Numbered from the stretch's first letter, positions 16,064 through 27,535 are shown. The stretch: 35,863 bases of DNA from Bacillota bacterium (GCA_003245625.1 QKCT01000048.1:1-35863), one strand, 5' to 3'. The notes: generated by a model not told the origin, from the letters alone. Program-made: numbers and translations.

Positions 16064-16682
16064 ACAAGAACTATGGAGAAAAGGTTATCGATATATTGTT
16101 GGAGTTGATGAAGTCGGTCGCGGACCGCTGGCTGGTCCTGTTGTTGCAGGAGCTGTTATATTAAATCCAAATAATCCTATCGATGGCCTAAATGATTCCA
16201 AACAACTTTCTTCGAAACAGCGGCAAAGACTTCTATCCGAAATCAAGGAGAAAGCTTTGGCATACGCTGTTTCTTTTGTCAGTGAGCAAGTTATCGATGA
16301 GATTAATATCTATCAAGCTTCCAAATCAGCGATGCTTCAAGCAATCAAAGGTTTGAGGATTCAACCGGAGTTTGTTCTATCTGATGCAATGCCGCTAAAA
16401 GAAAGCGAACTTCCTTTTCAGGCGATCATCAAAGGAGATACATTATCTGCATCCATCGCTGCAGCATCTATTTTGGCAAAAGAAACTAGAGACGCCTTTA
16501 TGCTCGAAAAAAGCATTCAGTTTCCAGGATATGATTTTGAACACAATATGGGCTATCCCACCAAGAAACATCTTGATGCAATTCAACAGATAGGGGTTTG
16601 TGAAATCCATCGTAGGTCATATAAACCAGTGAAAGATGCTTTGCAAAAACAATTAACACTATGGGAGGAAGAAGATGTATAA
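16035..16682 (+). CDS. rnhB: Ribonuclease HII
   Basis: RNase HII removes ribonucleotides from DNA by cutting RNA in RNA-DNA hybrids. The catalytic DEVGRGPLAGPVVAGAV block begins at about residue 25, the SIAAASILAKETRD motif and the C-terminal NMGYPTKKHL motif are intact, and the length (215) is normal. The TTG at 16035 is well placed seven bases after AGGAAGG; the ATG at 16050 is too far from it. With this start the gene overlaps rbgA by 29 bases, and it overlaps the next gene by 8. Confidence 0.94.
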   Translation: MSPLKMYQFEQELWRKGYRYIVGVDEVGRGPLAGPVVAGAVILNPNNPIDGLNDSKQLSSKQRQRLLSEIKEKALAYAVSFVSEQVIDEINIYQASKSAMLQAIKGLRIQPEFVLSDAMPLKESELPFQAIIKGDTLSASIAAASILAKETRDAFMLEKSIQFPGYDFEHNMGYPTKKHLDAIQQIGVCEIHRRSYKPVKDALQKQLTLWEEEDV

Positions 16683-17361
16683 AGCTGTAATATTTGATTT
16701 AGATGGAACTCTATTGGATACAATTGAGGATATCACCGATAGTATGAATGCTTCATTGCGTTCACTGGGACATTTGGATTTTCCAATCGATGCATATAAA
16801 TATTTTGTCGGCAGAGGCGTAGATGAATTGATTGTATCTGCAATTGAAGCGGGTGGAATTGATCCTCAAGAATTTACTGCAATTAAGGCTGGTTATCTAA
16901 AAGAGTACGCAATTCGAAAATCAATGAAAACAAAACCTTATCCCGGAATGATCAATCTTCTTCAAAAATTGATTAAGGCTGGAATCAAGGTTTGCATCCT
17001 TTCCAATAAGCCACACTTTCAAACGGAAGCCGTTGTAGAAACATACTTTTCCAATGTTGATTTTGATATTGTTTTTGGAAAAAAACCAGAGTATCCTATT
17101 AAACCAGATCCTTCATCAGCAAACGCCATCACTCAACTACTGGGAATTGATATAGCCGAAATCCTTTATGTTGGAGACACAAATACCGATATGGAAACCG
17201 CGATCAATGCTGGATTCGATAGTGTTGGAGTTCTGTGGGGATTCCGAAATAAACAAGAACTTTTAAATGCAAATGCAACGTATATTGTATCTCAAGCAAA
17301 CCAAATCTATGATATTGTAAAGGGTGACAATCGTGATTATCTCGCAGCAAGAAGCGTTTGA
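16675..17361 (+). CDS. gph: HAD-family phosphatase, phosphoglycolate phosphatase-like
   Basis: 228-residue HAD hydrolase of subfamily IA: motif I FDLDGTLLDT, a small helical C1 cap, motif II LSNKP, a motif III lysine (PIKPDPS), and motif IV GDTNTDMETA. This pattern matches phosphoglycolate phosphatases (Gph) and pyrophosphatase PpaX. Either a repair-linked removal of 2-phosphoglycolate or general phosphate-ester cleavage is possible. A strong GGGAGG site precedes the ATG, which lies inside rnhB. The gene ends in TGA. Confidence 0.85.
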   Translation: MYKAVIFDLDGTLLDTIEDITDSMNASLRSLGHLDFPIDAYKYFVGRGVDELIVSAIEAGGIDPQEFTAIKAGYLKEYAIRKSMKTKPYPGMINLLQKLIKAGIKVCILSNKPHFQTEAVVETYFSNVDFDIVFGKKPEYPIKPDPSSANAITQLLGIDIAEILYVGDTNTDMETAINAGFDSVGVLWGFRNKQELLNANATYIVSQANQIYDIVKGDNRDYLAARSV

Positions 17362-17896
17362 GGTAAACTTAAACGGAAAAGTAATCATATTTCCAACGGA
17401 TACCGTGTATGGTATCGGTTGTTTGTTGCAAGATGTATCATCGATTCATCGAATCTATGAGATTAAAAACCGAGATTATTCGAAACCAATGGTAATCCTT
17501 TGCGCCAATTTGAGGCAAGTTAAGGAATTAATACGTCGGGATCAAACGATACCAGATTCTTTGCTTAAATTCTGGCCTGGTAAATTAACAATTATTTTCT
17601 TTAAAAATGAATCTGTTTATGATATAATAACAGCAAACAATAGTACAGTTGGAATTCGCATCCCTGGAAATCGGTTTGCTTTAGACCTTTTATCTAAGCA
17701 CGGCCCTATGGTTGTAACCAGCCTAAATATCAGTAGTGAACCGCCAATCTTGAAGTTCAAGGATACACTCGCGTTCGCTAATCAAGTTGATATGATTGTC
17801 GAAGGCGAAGATTTAAGTGGGATACCATCCACTGTATATGATTTAACAACTCACAAAGTATTGCGCCAAGGTGATATTGAAATTATCGAGGGTTAG
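17333..17896 (+). CDS. tsaC: Threonylcarbamoyl-AMP synthase, TsaC/YrdC type
   Basis: The enzyme makes threonylcarbamoyl-AMP from Thr, bicarbonate and ATP, the first step of the t6A37 modification of ANN-decoding tRNAs. The protein shows IIFPTDTVYGIG near the N-terminus, the KNRDYSKPM motif and TSLNISSEPP, all typical of the YrdC domain. At 187 residues it lacks the C-terminal Sua5 domain, so it is the short TsaC form. I start at GTG 17333, which follows AAAGGGTGA; an earlier GTG at 17324 is part of that site. It overlaps the end of gph by 29 bases. Confidence 0.9.
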   Translation: MIISQQEAFEVNLNGKVIIFPTDTVYGIGCLLQDVSSIHRIYEIKNRDYSKPMVILCANLRQVKELIRRDQTIPDSLLKFWPGKLTIIFFKNESVYDIITANNSTVGIRIPGNRFALDLLSKHGPMVVTSLNISSEPPILKFKDTLAFANQVDMIVEGEDLSGIPSTVYDLTTHKVLRQGDIEIIEG

Positions 17897-17898
17897 AA

Positions 17899-18831
17899 AT
17901 GATTGATAACAAAGTAAAACAAAAAATCATTGATTCTTATGGAATCAATATTATAGACGACGTTTTATTAGCAGATGATTACCACATTGTATTCTGTTTC
18001 GACTTTTACAAGTTACTCAATGCAGAAATTCATGTTTTAGCGGGTGACATGGGTTTTTATGGATTTAATAAAGAAACAGGATTCACAGTAAAAGATGTGT
18101 TACCGTTTATTGAATACAAAAATCCAGTGTCTTACGTCATAGGAGAAGATCGGTATTTAGAATTTTTGTTGGATTCGATATCACAAAACGAAGATGGCAG
18201 AGAACTCTATTTTCCAATCAAAGGGGATACACAGACATTATGGGTCGTGTGTACTTTTGACACGATAAAGAAAGATGATGATGTTCATTTGATTTATGGT
18301 AGAGTTAATTGGATTACTTCATCAATACCGGATGCAATACGATTTTATGAAAATAATTATCGAGATACTTTGAGTAAATTATATTCCAAAGAAGCTTTGG
18401 CATTACATTTGAATCGAGCTCAAAATAACGATCATTCTTATGGTTTATATTTTGATATTGACAACTTCAAAAGAATCAATGATATCTTTGGACATAAAGC
18501 AGGAGACCGATATTTAAGAGAATTAGGGGAACGGTTACAAAAATTAGAGAGCCCAGATACCCATGTATATCGCATTGGTGGAGATGAGTTTTTTGTTTAC
18601 TTGATTAATTCCACCGAAAATACTGCCTATCAAATGGCGATGCAAGTGATTTACGATGTTGAAAAATTAAATCCAGATGGAGAGCAAGCAGAAGTCAGTG
18701 CTTCCATCGGAATTATCCCTATTATTGGCTCTGATTTCGATGTTGAGGATTTATTGGATTTGGCTGATCGTGCAATGTATCATGCAAAAGAAAAGGGAAA
18801 AGGACATATATCATACGCAAGAGACGTTTAA
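17899..18831 (+). CDS. Diguanylate cyclase (GGDEF) with N-terminal sensor domain
   Basis: The C-terminal half is a GGDEF domain with the active-site loop intact (GGDEF at 227-231), the substrate-side FDIDNFKRINDIFGHKAGD, and DRAMYHAKEKGK at the end, so it should make c-di-GMP from two GTP. The RxxD inhibitory site usually found just before the loop is not present. The N-terminal 155 residues are a soluble domain with a PAS-like feel (the segment ending DDVHLIYGRVNWITS), ligand unknown. No membrane helix. The ATG follows GAGGG and is two bases after tsaC. It is last in the operon. Confidence 0.9.
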   Translation: MIDNKVKQKIIDSYGINIIDDVLLADDYHIVFCFDFYKLLNAEIHVLAGDMGFYGFNKETGFTVKDVLPFIEYKNPVSYVIGEDRYLEFLLDSISQNEDGRELYFPIKGDTQTLWVVCTFDTIKKDDDVHLIYGRVNWITSSIPDAIRFYENNYRDTLSKLYSKEALALHLNRAQNNDHSYGLYFDIDNFKRINDIFGHKAGDRYLRELGERLQKLESPDTHVYRIGGDEFFVYLINSTENTAYQMAMQVIYDVEKLNPDGEQAEVSASIGIIPIIGSDFDVEDLLDLADRAMYHAKEKGKGHISYARDV

Positions 18832-18846
18832 TCGTCTCTTTTTTTA
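18819..18846 (+). terminator. Intrinsic terminator after the GGDEF gene
   Basis: AAGAGACG (18819-18826) pairs perfectly with CGTCTCTT (18833-18840) around TTTAAT, followed by TTTTTAT. It ends the operon that starts at 11416. Confidence 0.9.
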
Positions 18847-18850
18847 TATT

Positions 18851-18870
18851 GGTTTTATTGTAATAAAACC
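18851..18870 (+). repeat. Perfect inverted repeat over the rpiB-atp promoter, candidate operator
   Basis: GGTTTTATT (18851-18859) and AATAAAACC (18862-18870) are perfect inverted halves around GT. The repeat covers the -35 box at 18858-18863 of the promoter that drives rpiB, upp and the ATP synthase genes, the position expected for a repressor site. It lacks a T tract at its end, so it is not a terminator. Confidence 0.5.
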
Positions 18871-18886
18871 ATGTTTTTGATATAAT
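18858..18886 (+). promoter_or_regulatory. Promoter of rpiB-upp-atp-dut
   Basis: TTGTAA (18858-18863), 17-base spacer, and TATAAT (18881-18886) with a TGA extension directly upstream. It is 33 bases before the rpiB start and is the only convincing promoter before the terminator at 27344, so it may drive about 8.5 kb. Confidence 0.75.
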
Positions 18887-18919
18887 TGTTATGATATATT
18901 GGACAAAGGAGAGATGGGT

Positions 18920-19375
18920 ATGAAAGTTTCCATTGGCGCTGATCACGCAGGTTATATTTATAAAGATCCGATTAAAGAACATCTCCAAAATAAAGGGATT
19001 GAAGTGATTGATGAAGGGACAGATTCGAGCCAAGCTACGGATTATCCCGATTATGCATTTAAGGTAGGCAATCGCATAAAGGAAAAAGAAGCCGATTTAG
19101 GTATTTTGATTTGTGGTACAGGAATTGGCATGAGTATTGCAGCGAATAAAGTAGAAGGGATTCGTGCGGCTGTCGTGGAAAATGATTTCACAGCTGAATC
19201 CTCAAGAACGCACAACCATGCGAACGTCATCACGTTCGGATCGCGTGTTAATACGATCGATGAAGTGTTGAAATTCATCGATATATTTATGTCTGCAAAA
19301 GAATCCGAAGAAAAACGCCATGTTGGCAGAGTAGATAAAATTACAGATTTCGAGGAGGGCAAATGGGAAAAGTAG
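18920..19375 (+). CDS. rpiB: Ribose-5-phosphate isomerase B
   Basis: RpiB interconverts ribose 5-phosphate and ribulose 5-phosphate in the pentose phosphate pathway. The LacAB/RpiB signatures are present: GADHAGY at the N-terminus, TDYPDYA, the active-site Cys65 in [16 protein letters not shown], and RTHNHANV. 151 residues, a normal length. I start at ATG 18920, eight bases after AAGGAG; the in-frame TTG 18899 and ATG 18914 are less well spaced. It overlaps upp by 13 bases. Ribose phosphate feeds PRPP, the co-substrate of the next gene. Confidence 0.93.
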   Translation: MKVSIGADHAGYIYKDPIKEHLQNKGIEVIDEGTDSSQATDYPDYAFKVGNRIKEKEADLGILICGTGIGMSIAANKVEGIRAAVVENDFTAESSRTHNHANVITFGSRVNTIDEVLKFIDIFMSAKESEEKRHVGRVDKITDFEEGKWEK

Positions 19376-19989
19376 TATTGTTTGATCACCCTTTGATCAA
19401 ACACAAATTATCAATTATTAGAAACAAATTCACAGACACTAAGACATTCCGCGAGAATGTAAATGAAATTGGGTCTTTAGTAACTTTCGAGGTTACAAGA
19501 GACCTGGAAACGAGACCAGTAGATATTGAAACGCCTGTTGCAAAGACTACAGCTGAAGTGTTGGCGAAAGAAGTGGTTATTGTCCCGATCTTAAGAGCTG
19601 GACTTGGAATGGTTGATGGAATTCACAACGTGATACCAACAGCTAAGATTGGTCATATCGGTTTGTATCGAGATGAGACAACTTTAAAACCTCAGGAATA
19701 CTATCTGAAATTTCCAAAAGAGATAGTAGATGCGACGGTTTTGGTTGTTGACCCGATGTTGGCGACTGGTGGTTCTGCCATTGCGGCAATCAATAAGGTG
19801 AAGAAAACCGGAGCCAAAGACATTCGATTCGTTGCTTTAGTAGGGTGCCCAGAAGGAATTTCTGCATTGCAAGAAGCACATCCAGATGTGGATATCTATT
19901 TGGCTGCGTTGGATGAAAGATTAAACGAGGTCGGCTATATTGTTCCAGGACTCGGAGATTGTGGGGACAGATTGTTTGGCACAAAATAA
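19363..19989 (+). CDS. upp: Uracil phosphoribosyltransferase
   Basis: The enzyme salvages uracil: uracil plus PRPP gives UMP. The 208-residue protein has the PRPP-binding loop [12 protein letters not shown] and the uracil-side C-terminal motif [16 protein letters not shown]. The ATG follows GAGGAGGG inside rpiB, implying coupling. upp directly before the atp operon is a common Firmicutes arrangement. Confidence 0.96.
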   Translation: MGKVVLFDHPLIKHKLSIIRNKFTDTKTFRENVNEIGSLVTFEVTRDLETRPVDIETPVAKTTAEVLAKEVVIVPILRAGLGMVDGIHNVIPTAKIGHIGLYRDETTLKPQEYYLKFPKEIVDATVLVVDPMLATGGSAIAAINKVKKTGAKDIRFVALVGCPEGISALQEAHPDVDIYLAALDERLNEVGYIVPGLGDCGDRLFGTK

Positions 19990-20236
19990 GAAAGGCGCAT
20001 CATTCGCTCTGACTTATAACCTGATTACACAATTCTTCGTAGAAACATTTGTCGGGATGATTGTCGGGTATTTTTTAGGAAAATATTTAGACAAATGGTT
20101 GTTTGATGAAAAACAGATTTTTACGTATCTATTGATGATATTGGGTATGCTTTCAGGGCTAGCTAACTTAATTCGAAGAGCTATGAAAACGATCGATGGA
20201 GGTGACCAACATGAAACAAAAGATGAACATCATTGA
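19976..20236 (+). CDS. atpZ: AtpZ-like small membrane protein of the ATP synthase operon
   Basis: Small protein with two membrane helices (the first around [16 protein letters not shown], the second around [18 protein letters not shown]) and a basic end, as in the ATPase_gene1/AtpZ family, which is associated with ion transport or assembly of the Fo complex. The 86-residue form starts at TTG 19976, inside the upp end. In-frame TTG 19940 (after GAGG) and GTG 19961 are alternatives, so the start is uncertain. It overlaps the next gene by 26 bases. Confidence 0.75.
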   Translation: MAQNKKGASFALTYNLITQFFVETFVGMIVGYFLGKYLDKWLFDEKQIFTYLLMILGMLSGLANLIRRAMKTIDGGDQHETKDEHH

Positions 20237-20597
20237 AAGAACCTTTTTGTTCAGTTGGCCGTATGCCATCGTCTTTTCGCTTGTTTTATATCTCATTACG
20301 CAAAATTTTGATTGGGTCATAAGCTTTCTTTTAGGGGTCTTTTCCGTATTACTAATGCAGTCGTTAAACTACCGCATAATGAAAAGATTATTTAAAGAGA
20401 ATCCACAAAAGATCAAATCAAACTCCATCATCATTTATCTTGTAAAATATATATTTTACGGTATAATATTATATGTCGCATTAACCGAGGCTGATTGGAA
20501 CGTGTATTTCACATTTGCTGGTTTATTTACGTTCCGAATCGTTTCATTCTTTGTCACTTTGATTTATGCGAATAAAGGGGAAGATGACGATGCTTGA
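20211..20597 (+). CDS. atpI: ATP synthase protein I
   Basis: The 128-residue protein is mostly hydrophobic, with about four membrane helices, matching the AtpI (ATP synthase I) family that helps insert and assemble the c-ring. Sequence conservation in this family is low, so the call rests on length, topology and its position between atpZ and atpB. ATG 20211 follows a strong GGAGGTGA site five bases away; an upstream in-frame ATG (20196) lies before that site. Confidence 0.8.
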   Translation: MKQKMNIIERTFLFSWPYAIVFSLVLYLITQNFDWVISFLLGVFSVLLMQSLNYRIMKRLFKENPQKIKSNSIIIYLVKYIFYGIILYVALTEADWNVYFTFAGLFTFRIVSFFVTLIYANKGEDDDA

Positions 20598-21288
20598 TTT
20601 CAAGTTAATCGCACCGATATCACCGAATGTATATTCTACCTTGATTATTGTTGCTGTTTTGGCAATTATCTTCATTATCGTCGGTGTTAAAATTTCAAAA
20701 CTTGATCCCGCAGAAACTCCAAAAGGTTTTCTGTTTCTTTGTATTACCATCGTTTCATTTTTCCAAAATTTCTTGAAAGACTATATTTCTGGAAAGAGAT
20801 TGGATTTCTTTGGTCCATACTTATTTACCATTATCATTTTCTTGGCGTTAGCTAACACTTCGGCATTGCTGGGTATGACGCCTCCGCTTGCTAATATCGG
20901 GGTAGCATTGAGTTTTTCCATCATAACATTTATTATGATTAAAGTGGCAGAATTCAAGTTTCAAGGAGTTAAAAGTAAGTTAAGCGGACTAATGGGTCCG
21001 GTTAAACCTCTTGCACCACTTATGATTCCAATCAATTTGATTGGTGAAATTTCCACACCTTTTTCTATGGGTCTTCGTTTATTCGTAAATTTGATGAGTG
21101 GAGTGGTAATCTCCGCCATGGTATTTGCTGTAATAGGATCGGCACAATCCATCTTGTTACAAATTGGGTTATACGGAGTCTTTGGAGTGGTGTTACATCT
21201 AATGTTTGATATCTTCTTTGGTTTGATTCAAGCATTCGTGTTCTTTATGTTATCAACTGTCAATCTTTCTATGGCTTCTGAGTCGTAG
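20590..21288 (+). CDS. atpB: ATP synthase subunit a
   Basis: Membrane stator subunit holding the two ion half-channels that face the c-ring. The essential stator arginine is R163 in GLRLFVNLMSG (usually RLFGN). The last helix keeps the QAFVFFMLSTVNLSMA pattern. 232 residues from ATG 20590, which is nine bases after AAAGGGG; the ATGs at 20566 and 20584 fit that site less well. Overlaps atpI by 8 bases. Confidence 0.92.
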   Translation: MLDFKLIAPISPNVYSTLIIVAVLAIIFIIVGVKISKLDPAETPKGFLFLCITIVSFFQNFLKDYISGKRLDFFGPYLFTIIIFLALANTSALLGMTPPLANIGVALSFSIITFIMIKVAEFKFQGVKSKLSGLMGPVKPLAPLMIPINLIGEISTPFSMGLRLFVNLMSGVVISAMVFAVIGSAQSILLQIGLYGVFGVVLHLMFDIFFGLIQAFVFFMLSTVNLSMASES

Positions 21289-21597
<309 letters not shown>

Positions 21598-21632
21598 GAA
21601 TTACACATTAATCGTTACAGAGGAGGGATAGC

Positions 21633-22172
21633 ATGGCCGAAATTCTACAAAAAATGATGGAAGCCGTCACTAAAGCAATTGAAAATGCACTTGGTGCGAG
21701 CTTATCCGATATCGCTATCCAAATAGGAGCTACATTAGTTTTGGTAGTTATTGTAAGAATATTTTTCTGGAATAAAATTACAGCGTTTTTAGAAAAACGT
21801 CGCGAATTGATGCAGCAAGAATTTGATTCTGCTAAAGAAGCGAACGAAGATGCTAAAATACTACAGGAAAAATCAAGCAAGGAATACCAAGAATTAAAGG
21901 CACAATCGAAAGATATCATCGAGAAAGCCAGAAAACGCGGAGAAGAAGAACGCGGAACCATCTTAGAAAAAGCTAAAACAGAGGCGAAGGATTTGATGGA
22001 TCAAGCACAATCAGAAATTGAGCTTGAAAAGAAAAAAGCCGAAAGTGATATTCGCAAAGAAGCGATTAATCTTGCGACTTTGATGGCTAGCAAGATTATC
22101 GAAAAAGAAATCGATGGGTCGGAATATCAAGATTTAACTGTAGATCGAATAGAAAGCAGTGAAAAACTATGA
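21633..22172 (+). CDS. atpF: ATP synthase subunit b
   Basis: Peripheral stalk subunit of Fo. It has one membrane helix (about 29-48, QIGATLVLVVIVRIFFW) followed by a long charged Lys/Glu/Ala coiled coil. 179 residues, a normal length. A GAGGAGGG site precedes the ATG, 35 bases after atpE. The TGA stop overlaps the atpH ATG (ATGA). Confidence 0.93.
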   Translation: MAEILQKMMEAVTKAIENALGASLSDIAIQIGATLVLVVIVRIFFWNKITAFLEKRRELMQQEFDSAKEANEDAKILQEKSSKEYQELKAQSKDIIEKARKRGEEERGTILEKAKTEAKDLMDQAQSEIELEKKKAESDIRKEAINLATLMASKIIEKEIDGSEYQDLTVDRIESSEKL

Positions 22173-22684
22173 CAGGTATTGCTTATCAATATGCATTAGC
22201 TGTCTTTTCGCTTGCAGAAGAGACAAGTCGTCATGAAGAGTTTAAACAAGTTCTTGCCTCTTTTGCTGAATCTGCGGATGAAGATATGTATAAATTCTTT
22301 GCTCATCCAAAAATCGAACGTTCTCAAAAAATCGCACTTTTGAACGAAACGGTTTCGGATACTCTTTTATCAAACTTTCTCAAAGTTTTGGTGGAAAATG
22401 ATCGTTTTGAACTTCTAGACGCAATTGTCATGGCATATCAAGATATCTTAGATAACCTGCATAAAGTAATGCAAGTTACGGTGTTCTCCAAAGAGAAACT
22501 TTCAAAAGAAAATATCGCAAAAATCGAAGCCAAACTGGAAAAAGCCTATCAAAGAAAAGTAGAATTCGAATTTGTCATTGAGGATACCATTATAGGTGGC
22601 ATCCGGATTGAATTTGAAGGTAATGTTATTGATGAAACAATAAATAAACAATTGGATGAATTAAAATCCAGCTTGTTGGAATAG
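22169..22684 (+). CDS. atpH: ATP synthase subunit delta
   Basis: Links F1 to the peripheral stalk. The N-terminal helical domain opens with AYQYALAVFSLAEE, and the C-terminal domain ends with GGIRIEFEGNVIDETIN, both typical of AtpH. 171 residues. Overlaps atpF by four bases, so translation is coupled. Confidence 0.93.
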   Translation: MTGIAYQYALAVFSLAEETSRHEEFKQVLASFAESADEDMYKFFAHPKIERSQKIALLNETVSDTLLSNFLKVLVENDRFELLDAIVMAYQDILDNLHKVMQVTVFSKEKLSKENIAKIEAKLEKAYQRKVEFEFVIEDTIIGGIRIEFEGNVIDETINKQLDELKSSLLE

Positions 22685-22695
22685 AGGTATGACCG

Positions 22696-24201
22696 ATGAA
22701 AATAGATCCATTGGAAATCAGTTCTTTATTAAGAGAACAGATTCGCAAATATGAAAAAGACCTAAAAACCGAGAATGTCGGAACCGTTATTTCCGTGGGC
22801 GATGGGATAGCACTTATTTATGGTTTAGACAATGCCATGAGTGGAGAACTATTGACTTTCCCCAATGGCGTTTATGGAATGGTACAAAACTTAGAAAAAA
22901 ATAATGTTGGTGCCATTTTGTTAAACGACTCTGATCTTGTAAAAGAAGGCGACCAAGTGAAATCCACTGGGCGTATTCTTGAAGTTGGAGTTGGCGAAGA
23001 AATGATTGGTCGCATCGTGAACCCTTTAGGACAACCTTTGGATGGCCTTGGTAAGATTGAAACCAAGAAAAGTCGTCCGATTGAACGAAAAGCGACTGGT
23101 GTAATCGATAGACAACCAGTTGTTCAACCATTGGAAACCGGAATCAAAGTATTAGATGCTTTGGTACCGATTGGACGTGGACAAAGAGAATTAATCATTG
23201 GAGACCGTCAGACGGGAAAAACATCTATCGCGGTCGACACGATATTAAATCAAAAAGGAAAAGACGTTATCTGTATTTATGTTGCCATTGGACAAAAACA
23301 GACAACGGTATTAAATATCTATGAAACCTTAAAGCGCTATGATGCAATGAAGTATTCTATCATCGTAGCCGCGAATGCAAGTGATCCCGCACCGCTTTTA
23401 TTCCTAGCTCCATATGCCGGAGTTACCATGGGAGAAGAGTTTATGTTTGCAGGGAAACACGTTTTAATCATCTATGATGACCTAACAAAACATGCGATTG
23501 CATACCGTGAACTCTCTTTATTGCTTCGCAGACCACCTGGCCGCGAAGCATTTCCTGGAGATGTCTTCTATCTGCATTCTCGTTTATTAGAACGTGCTGC
23601 CAAATTATCCGATACTTTGGGTGGCGGATCGATTACTGCATTACCGATTATTGAAACGCAAGAAGGAGATATATCGGCATATATTCCGACAAATGTCATT
23701 TCCATCACAGACGGACAAATCTTCTTGCAATCAAAATTATTCTATTCCGGAATTCGACCAGCAATCAATGCAGGATTATCTGTATCGCGCGTTGGTGGAT
23801 CCGCGCAACACAAGGCAATCAAACGCGTCTCAGGAACACTGCGTTTGGATTTGGCAAGTTATCGTGAACTTGAAGCGTTTACTCAGTTTGGGTCTGATCT
23901 TGATGATGCAACCAAAGCAAAACTCGATCGTGGAGAACGCACTGTAGAAATCTTAAAACAAGGATTACACGAAACATTACCATTCGAATTACAAGCAGTT
24001 AGTATTTTCTCTCTTAATAATGGTTATTTGGATTCTATTAAGGTAACCAATATCAAACGCTTTGAAACGGAGTTGCATGATTTCATGCAAAGAGATTCTG
24101 AAGGAAAAGCATTGCTGGATGAGATGAGAAAAACAAAGAATCTTCCAGATCAAGAAACATTGGAAAGCGTATTGGATCGTTTCCATTCAGACTTTATTTA
24201 A
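22696..24201 (+). CDS. atpA: ATP synthase subunit alpha
   Basis: Non-catalytic nucleotide-binding subunit of F1, 501 residues. The P-loop is GDRQTGKTS with K175, the adenine/arginine-finger region SRVGGSAQ is present, and the N-terminal beta barrel is intact. The start follows GAGGT. Confidence 0.97.
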   Translation: MKIDPLEISSLLREQIRKYEKDLKTENVGTVISVGDGIALIYGLDNAMSGELLTFPNGVYGMVQNLEKNNVGAILLNDSDLVKEGDQVKSTGRILEVGVGEEMIGRIVNPLGQPLDGLGKIETKKSRPIERKATGVIDRQPVVQPLETGIKVLDALVPIGRGQRELIIGDRQTGKTSIAVDTILNQKGKDVICIYVAIGQKQTTVLNIYETLKRYDAMKYSIIVAANASDPAPLLFLAPYAGVTMGEEFMFAGKHVLIIYDDLTKHAIAYRELSLLLRRPPGREAFPGDVFYLHSRLLERAAKLSDTLGGGSITALPIIETQEGDISAYIPTNVISITDGQIFLQSKLFYSGIRPAINAGLSVSRVGGSAQHKAIKRVSGTLRLDLASYRELEAFTQFGSDLDDATKAKLDRGERTVEILKQGLHETLPFELQAVSIFSLNNGYLDSIKVTNIKRFETELHDFMQRDSEGKALLDEMRKTKNLPDQETLESVLDRFHSDFI

Positions 24202-24209
24202 GCAAGTAG

Positions 24210-26507
<2,298 letters not shown>

Positions 26508-26517
26508 GGACTGGATT

Positions 26518-26910
26518 ATGAATATTGTGATTGTTACCCCGGATGGGGAATTGTATAATGAAGAAGTTGCTTCTGTCATTATCTCCAGCCAAAACAATGG
26601 CGATTATGAAATATTAAAAGATCATCTTCCAATCGTATCAACGATTGATACGGGATATGTGAAACTAGAACAAGATAAAATGATTTTTTATGTGGTAATC
26701 ATCAATGGTGTGGTAGAACAAATGAATAACAAAATCACAGTTATCGCTCAAGATGCTTTTATTGGTGAGTCCAAAGAGACAGCCTTTGAAAATTTAAATG
26801 CGATTCGAAATGCAAGAACTGAGGAAAATAAAAAGCGTAATATCGAACTTGAATTGGCGGAAAAAGAATTGAAACGTCAAATTAAGATGACCGGCGCTGG
26901 TCAATTGTAA
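26518..26910 (+). CDS. atpC: ATP synthase subunit epsilon
   Basis: Regulatory subunit of the F1 rotor. N-terminal beta sandwich (VIVTPDGELYNEEV, HLPIVSTIDTG) followed by a C-terminal helical hairpin. 130 residues. It closes the atp gene set; dut follows eleven bases later with no terminator between them. Confidence 0.93.
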   Translation: MNIVIVTPDGELYNEEVASVIISSQNNGDYEILKDHLPIVSTIDTGYVKLEQDKMIFYVVIINGVVEQMNNKITVIAQDAFIGESKETAFENLNAIRNARTEENKKRNIELELAEKELKRQIKMTGAGQL

Positions 26911-26920
26911 AGGATAATTT

Positions 26921-27367
26921 ATGAAAAATAGAGGATTTGAAATCGTTTCAAAATTTAAGAACGAAACAATCGACCTTCCCCAACGAAAAACATCGGGTAG
27001 CGCAGGGTATGATTTTTCGGCTGCCGAAACAGTAACGATTAACCCAAAAAGCGTTGGGTTCGTAAGTACTGGAATCAAAGCATACATGCAAAAAGATGAA
27101 GTACTCCAAATGTATCCTAGAAGCAGTTTATCTTTCAAAAAAACACTTTTGAAAGCAAATAGTGTGGGTATCATTGATTCGGATTATTATAACAATCCAG
27201 ACAATGAAGGAGAAATCAAATTAATTCTGTATAATTATGGAGATCAGGCGGTCACAATCGAGAAAGGCGAACGCATCGCACAAGGGTTGTTTATGAAGTA
27301 TTTGACGGTTGATGTCGATGAAAATAACATTAAGCGTTTGGGAGGGTTTGGTTCTACAGGGAACTAA
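26921..27367 (+). CDS. dut: dUTP diphosphatase (trimeric dUTPase)
   Basis: Hydrolyses dUTP to dUMP and pyrophosphate, which keeps uracil out of DNA. The five motifs are present: SAGYDF, PRSSLSFKK, a motif-3 region with GIIDSDYYNN, RIAQGLF, and the C-terminal GGFGSTG. The length of 148 and the NNPDNEGEI insert are usual. It is the last gene before the terminator at 27344-27377, so it appears to share the ATP synthase transcript. Confidence 0.94.
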   Translation: MKNRGFEIVSKFKNETIDLPQRKTSGSAGYDFSAAETVTINPKSVGFVSTGIKAYMQKDEVLQMYPRSSLSFKKTLLKANSVGIIDSDYYNNPDNEGEIKLILYNYGDQAVTIEKGERIAQGLFMKYLTVDVDENNIKRLGGFGSTGN

Positions 27368-27377
27368 ATCCTTTTTT
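27344..27377 (+). terminator. Intrinsic terminator of the rpiB-atp-dut operon
   Basis: An 11-bp stem, GGGTTTGGTTC (27344-27354) with GAACTAAATCC (27361-27371), has two G-U pairs, a six-base loop and the tail TTTTTT. The 5' half encodes the end of the last dUTPase motif. Confidence 0.75.
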
Positions 27378-27400
27378 CATCCTTTCCAAGCATATTTCCC

Positions 27401-27429
27401 TTGATTTCTAGTATAAAATTTGGTACAAT
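27401..27429 (+). promoter_or_regulatory. Promoter of rpsB
   Basis: TTGATT (27401-27406), 17-base spacer, TACAAT (27424-27429). Transcription would start near 27436, giving an unusually long leader of about 100 bases before rpsB. Confidence 0.65.
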
Positions 27430-27435
27430 AATTAA

Positions 27436-27535
27436 GCCGTAAAAAATACACACATCCATGAGTGATTTATCGTGAGCCCCAAGGGTGATAATAGCGTTGA
27501 TTGGGTGGAGGCAAACATCAAAAGGAGGAAAAGAA
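27436..27535 (+). promoter_or_regulatory. rpsB 5' leader, possible autoregulatory structure
   Basis: The leader can form alternative pairings: TTATC (27467-27471) with GATAA (27487-27491) enclosing CCC/GGG, or CCCAA (27478-27482) with TTGGG (27501-27505). Ribosomal protein S2 represses its own mRNA in other bacteria, so such a leader is reasonable. I recognise no known leader family. The leader ends in AAAGGAGG. Confidence 0.35.

Noticed and set aside
17600-17628. TATAAT (17623-17628) inside tsaC as an internal promoter for the GGDEF gene
   Set aside because: No good -35 at the right distance, and TATAAT is frequent by chance in AT-rich coding sequence.
27485-27535. N-terminal extension of rpsB from ATG 27485
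   Set aside because: The AAAGGAGG site and the conserved S2 N-terminus both point to ATG 27536.
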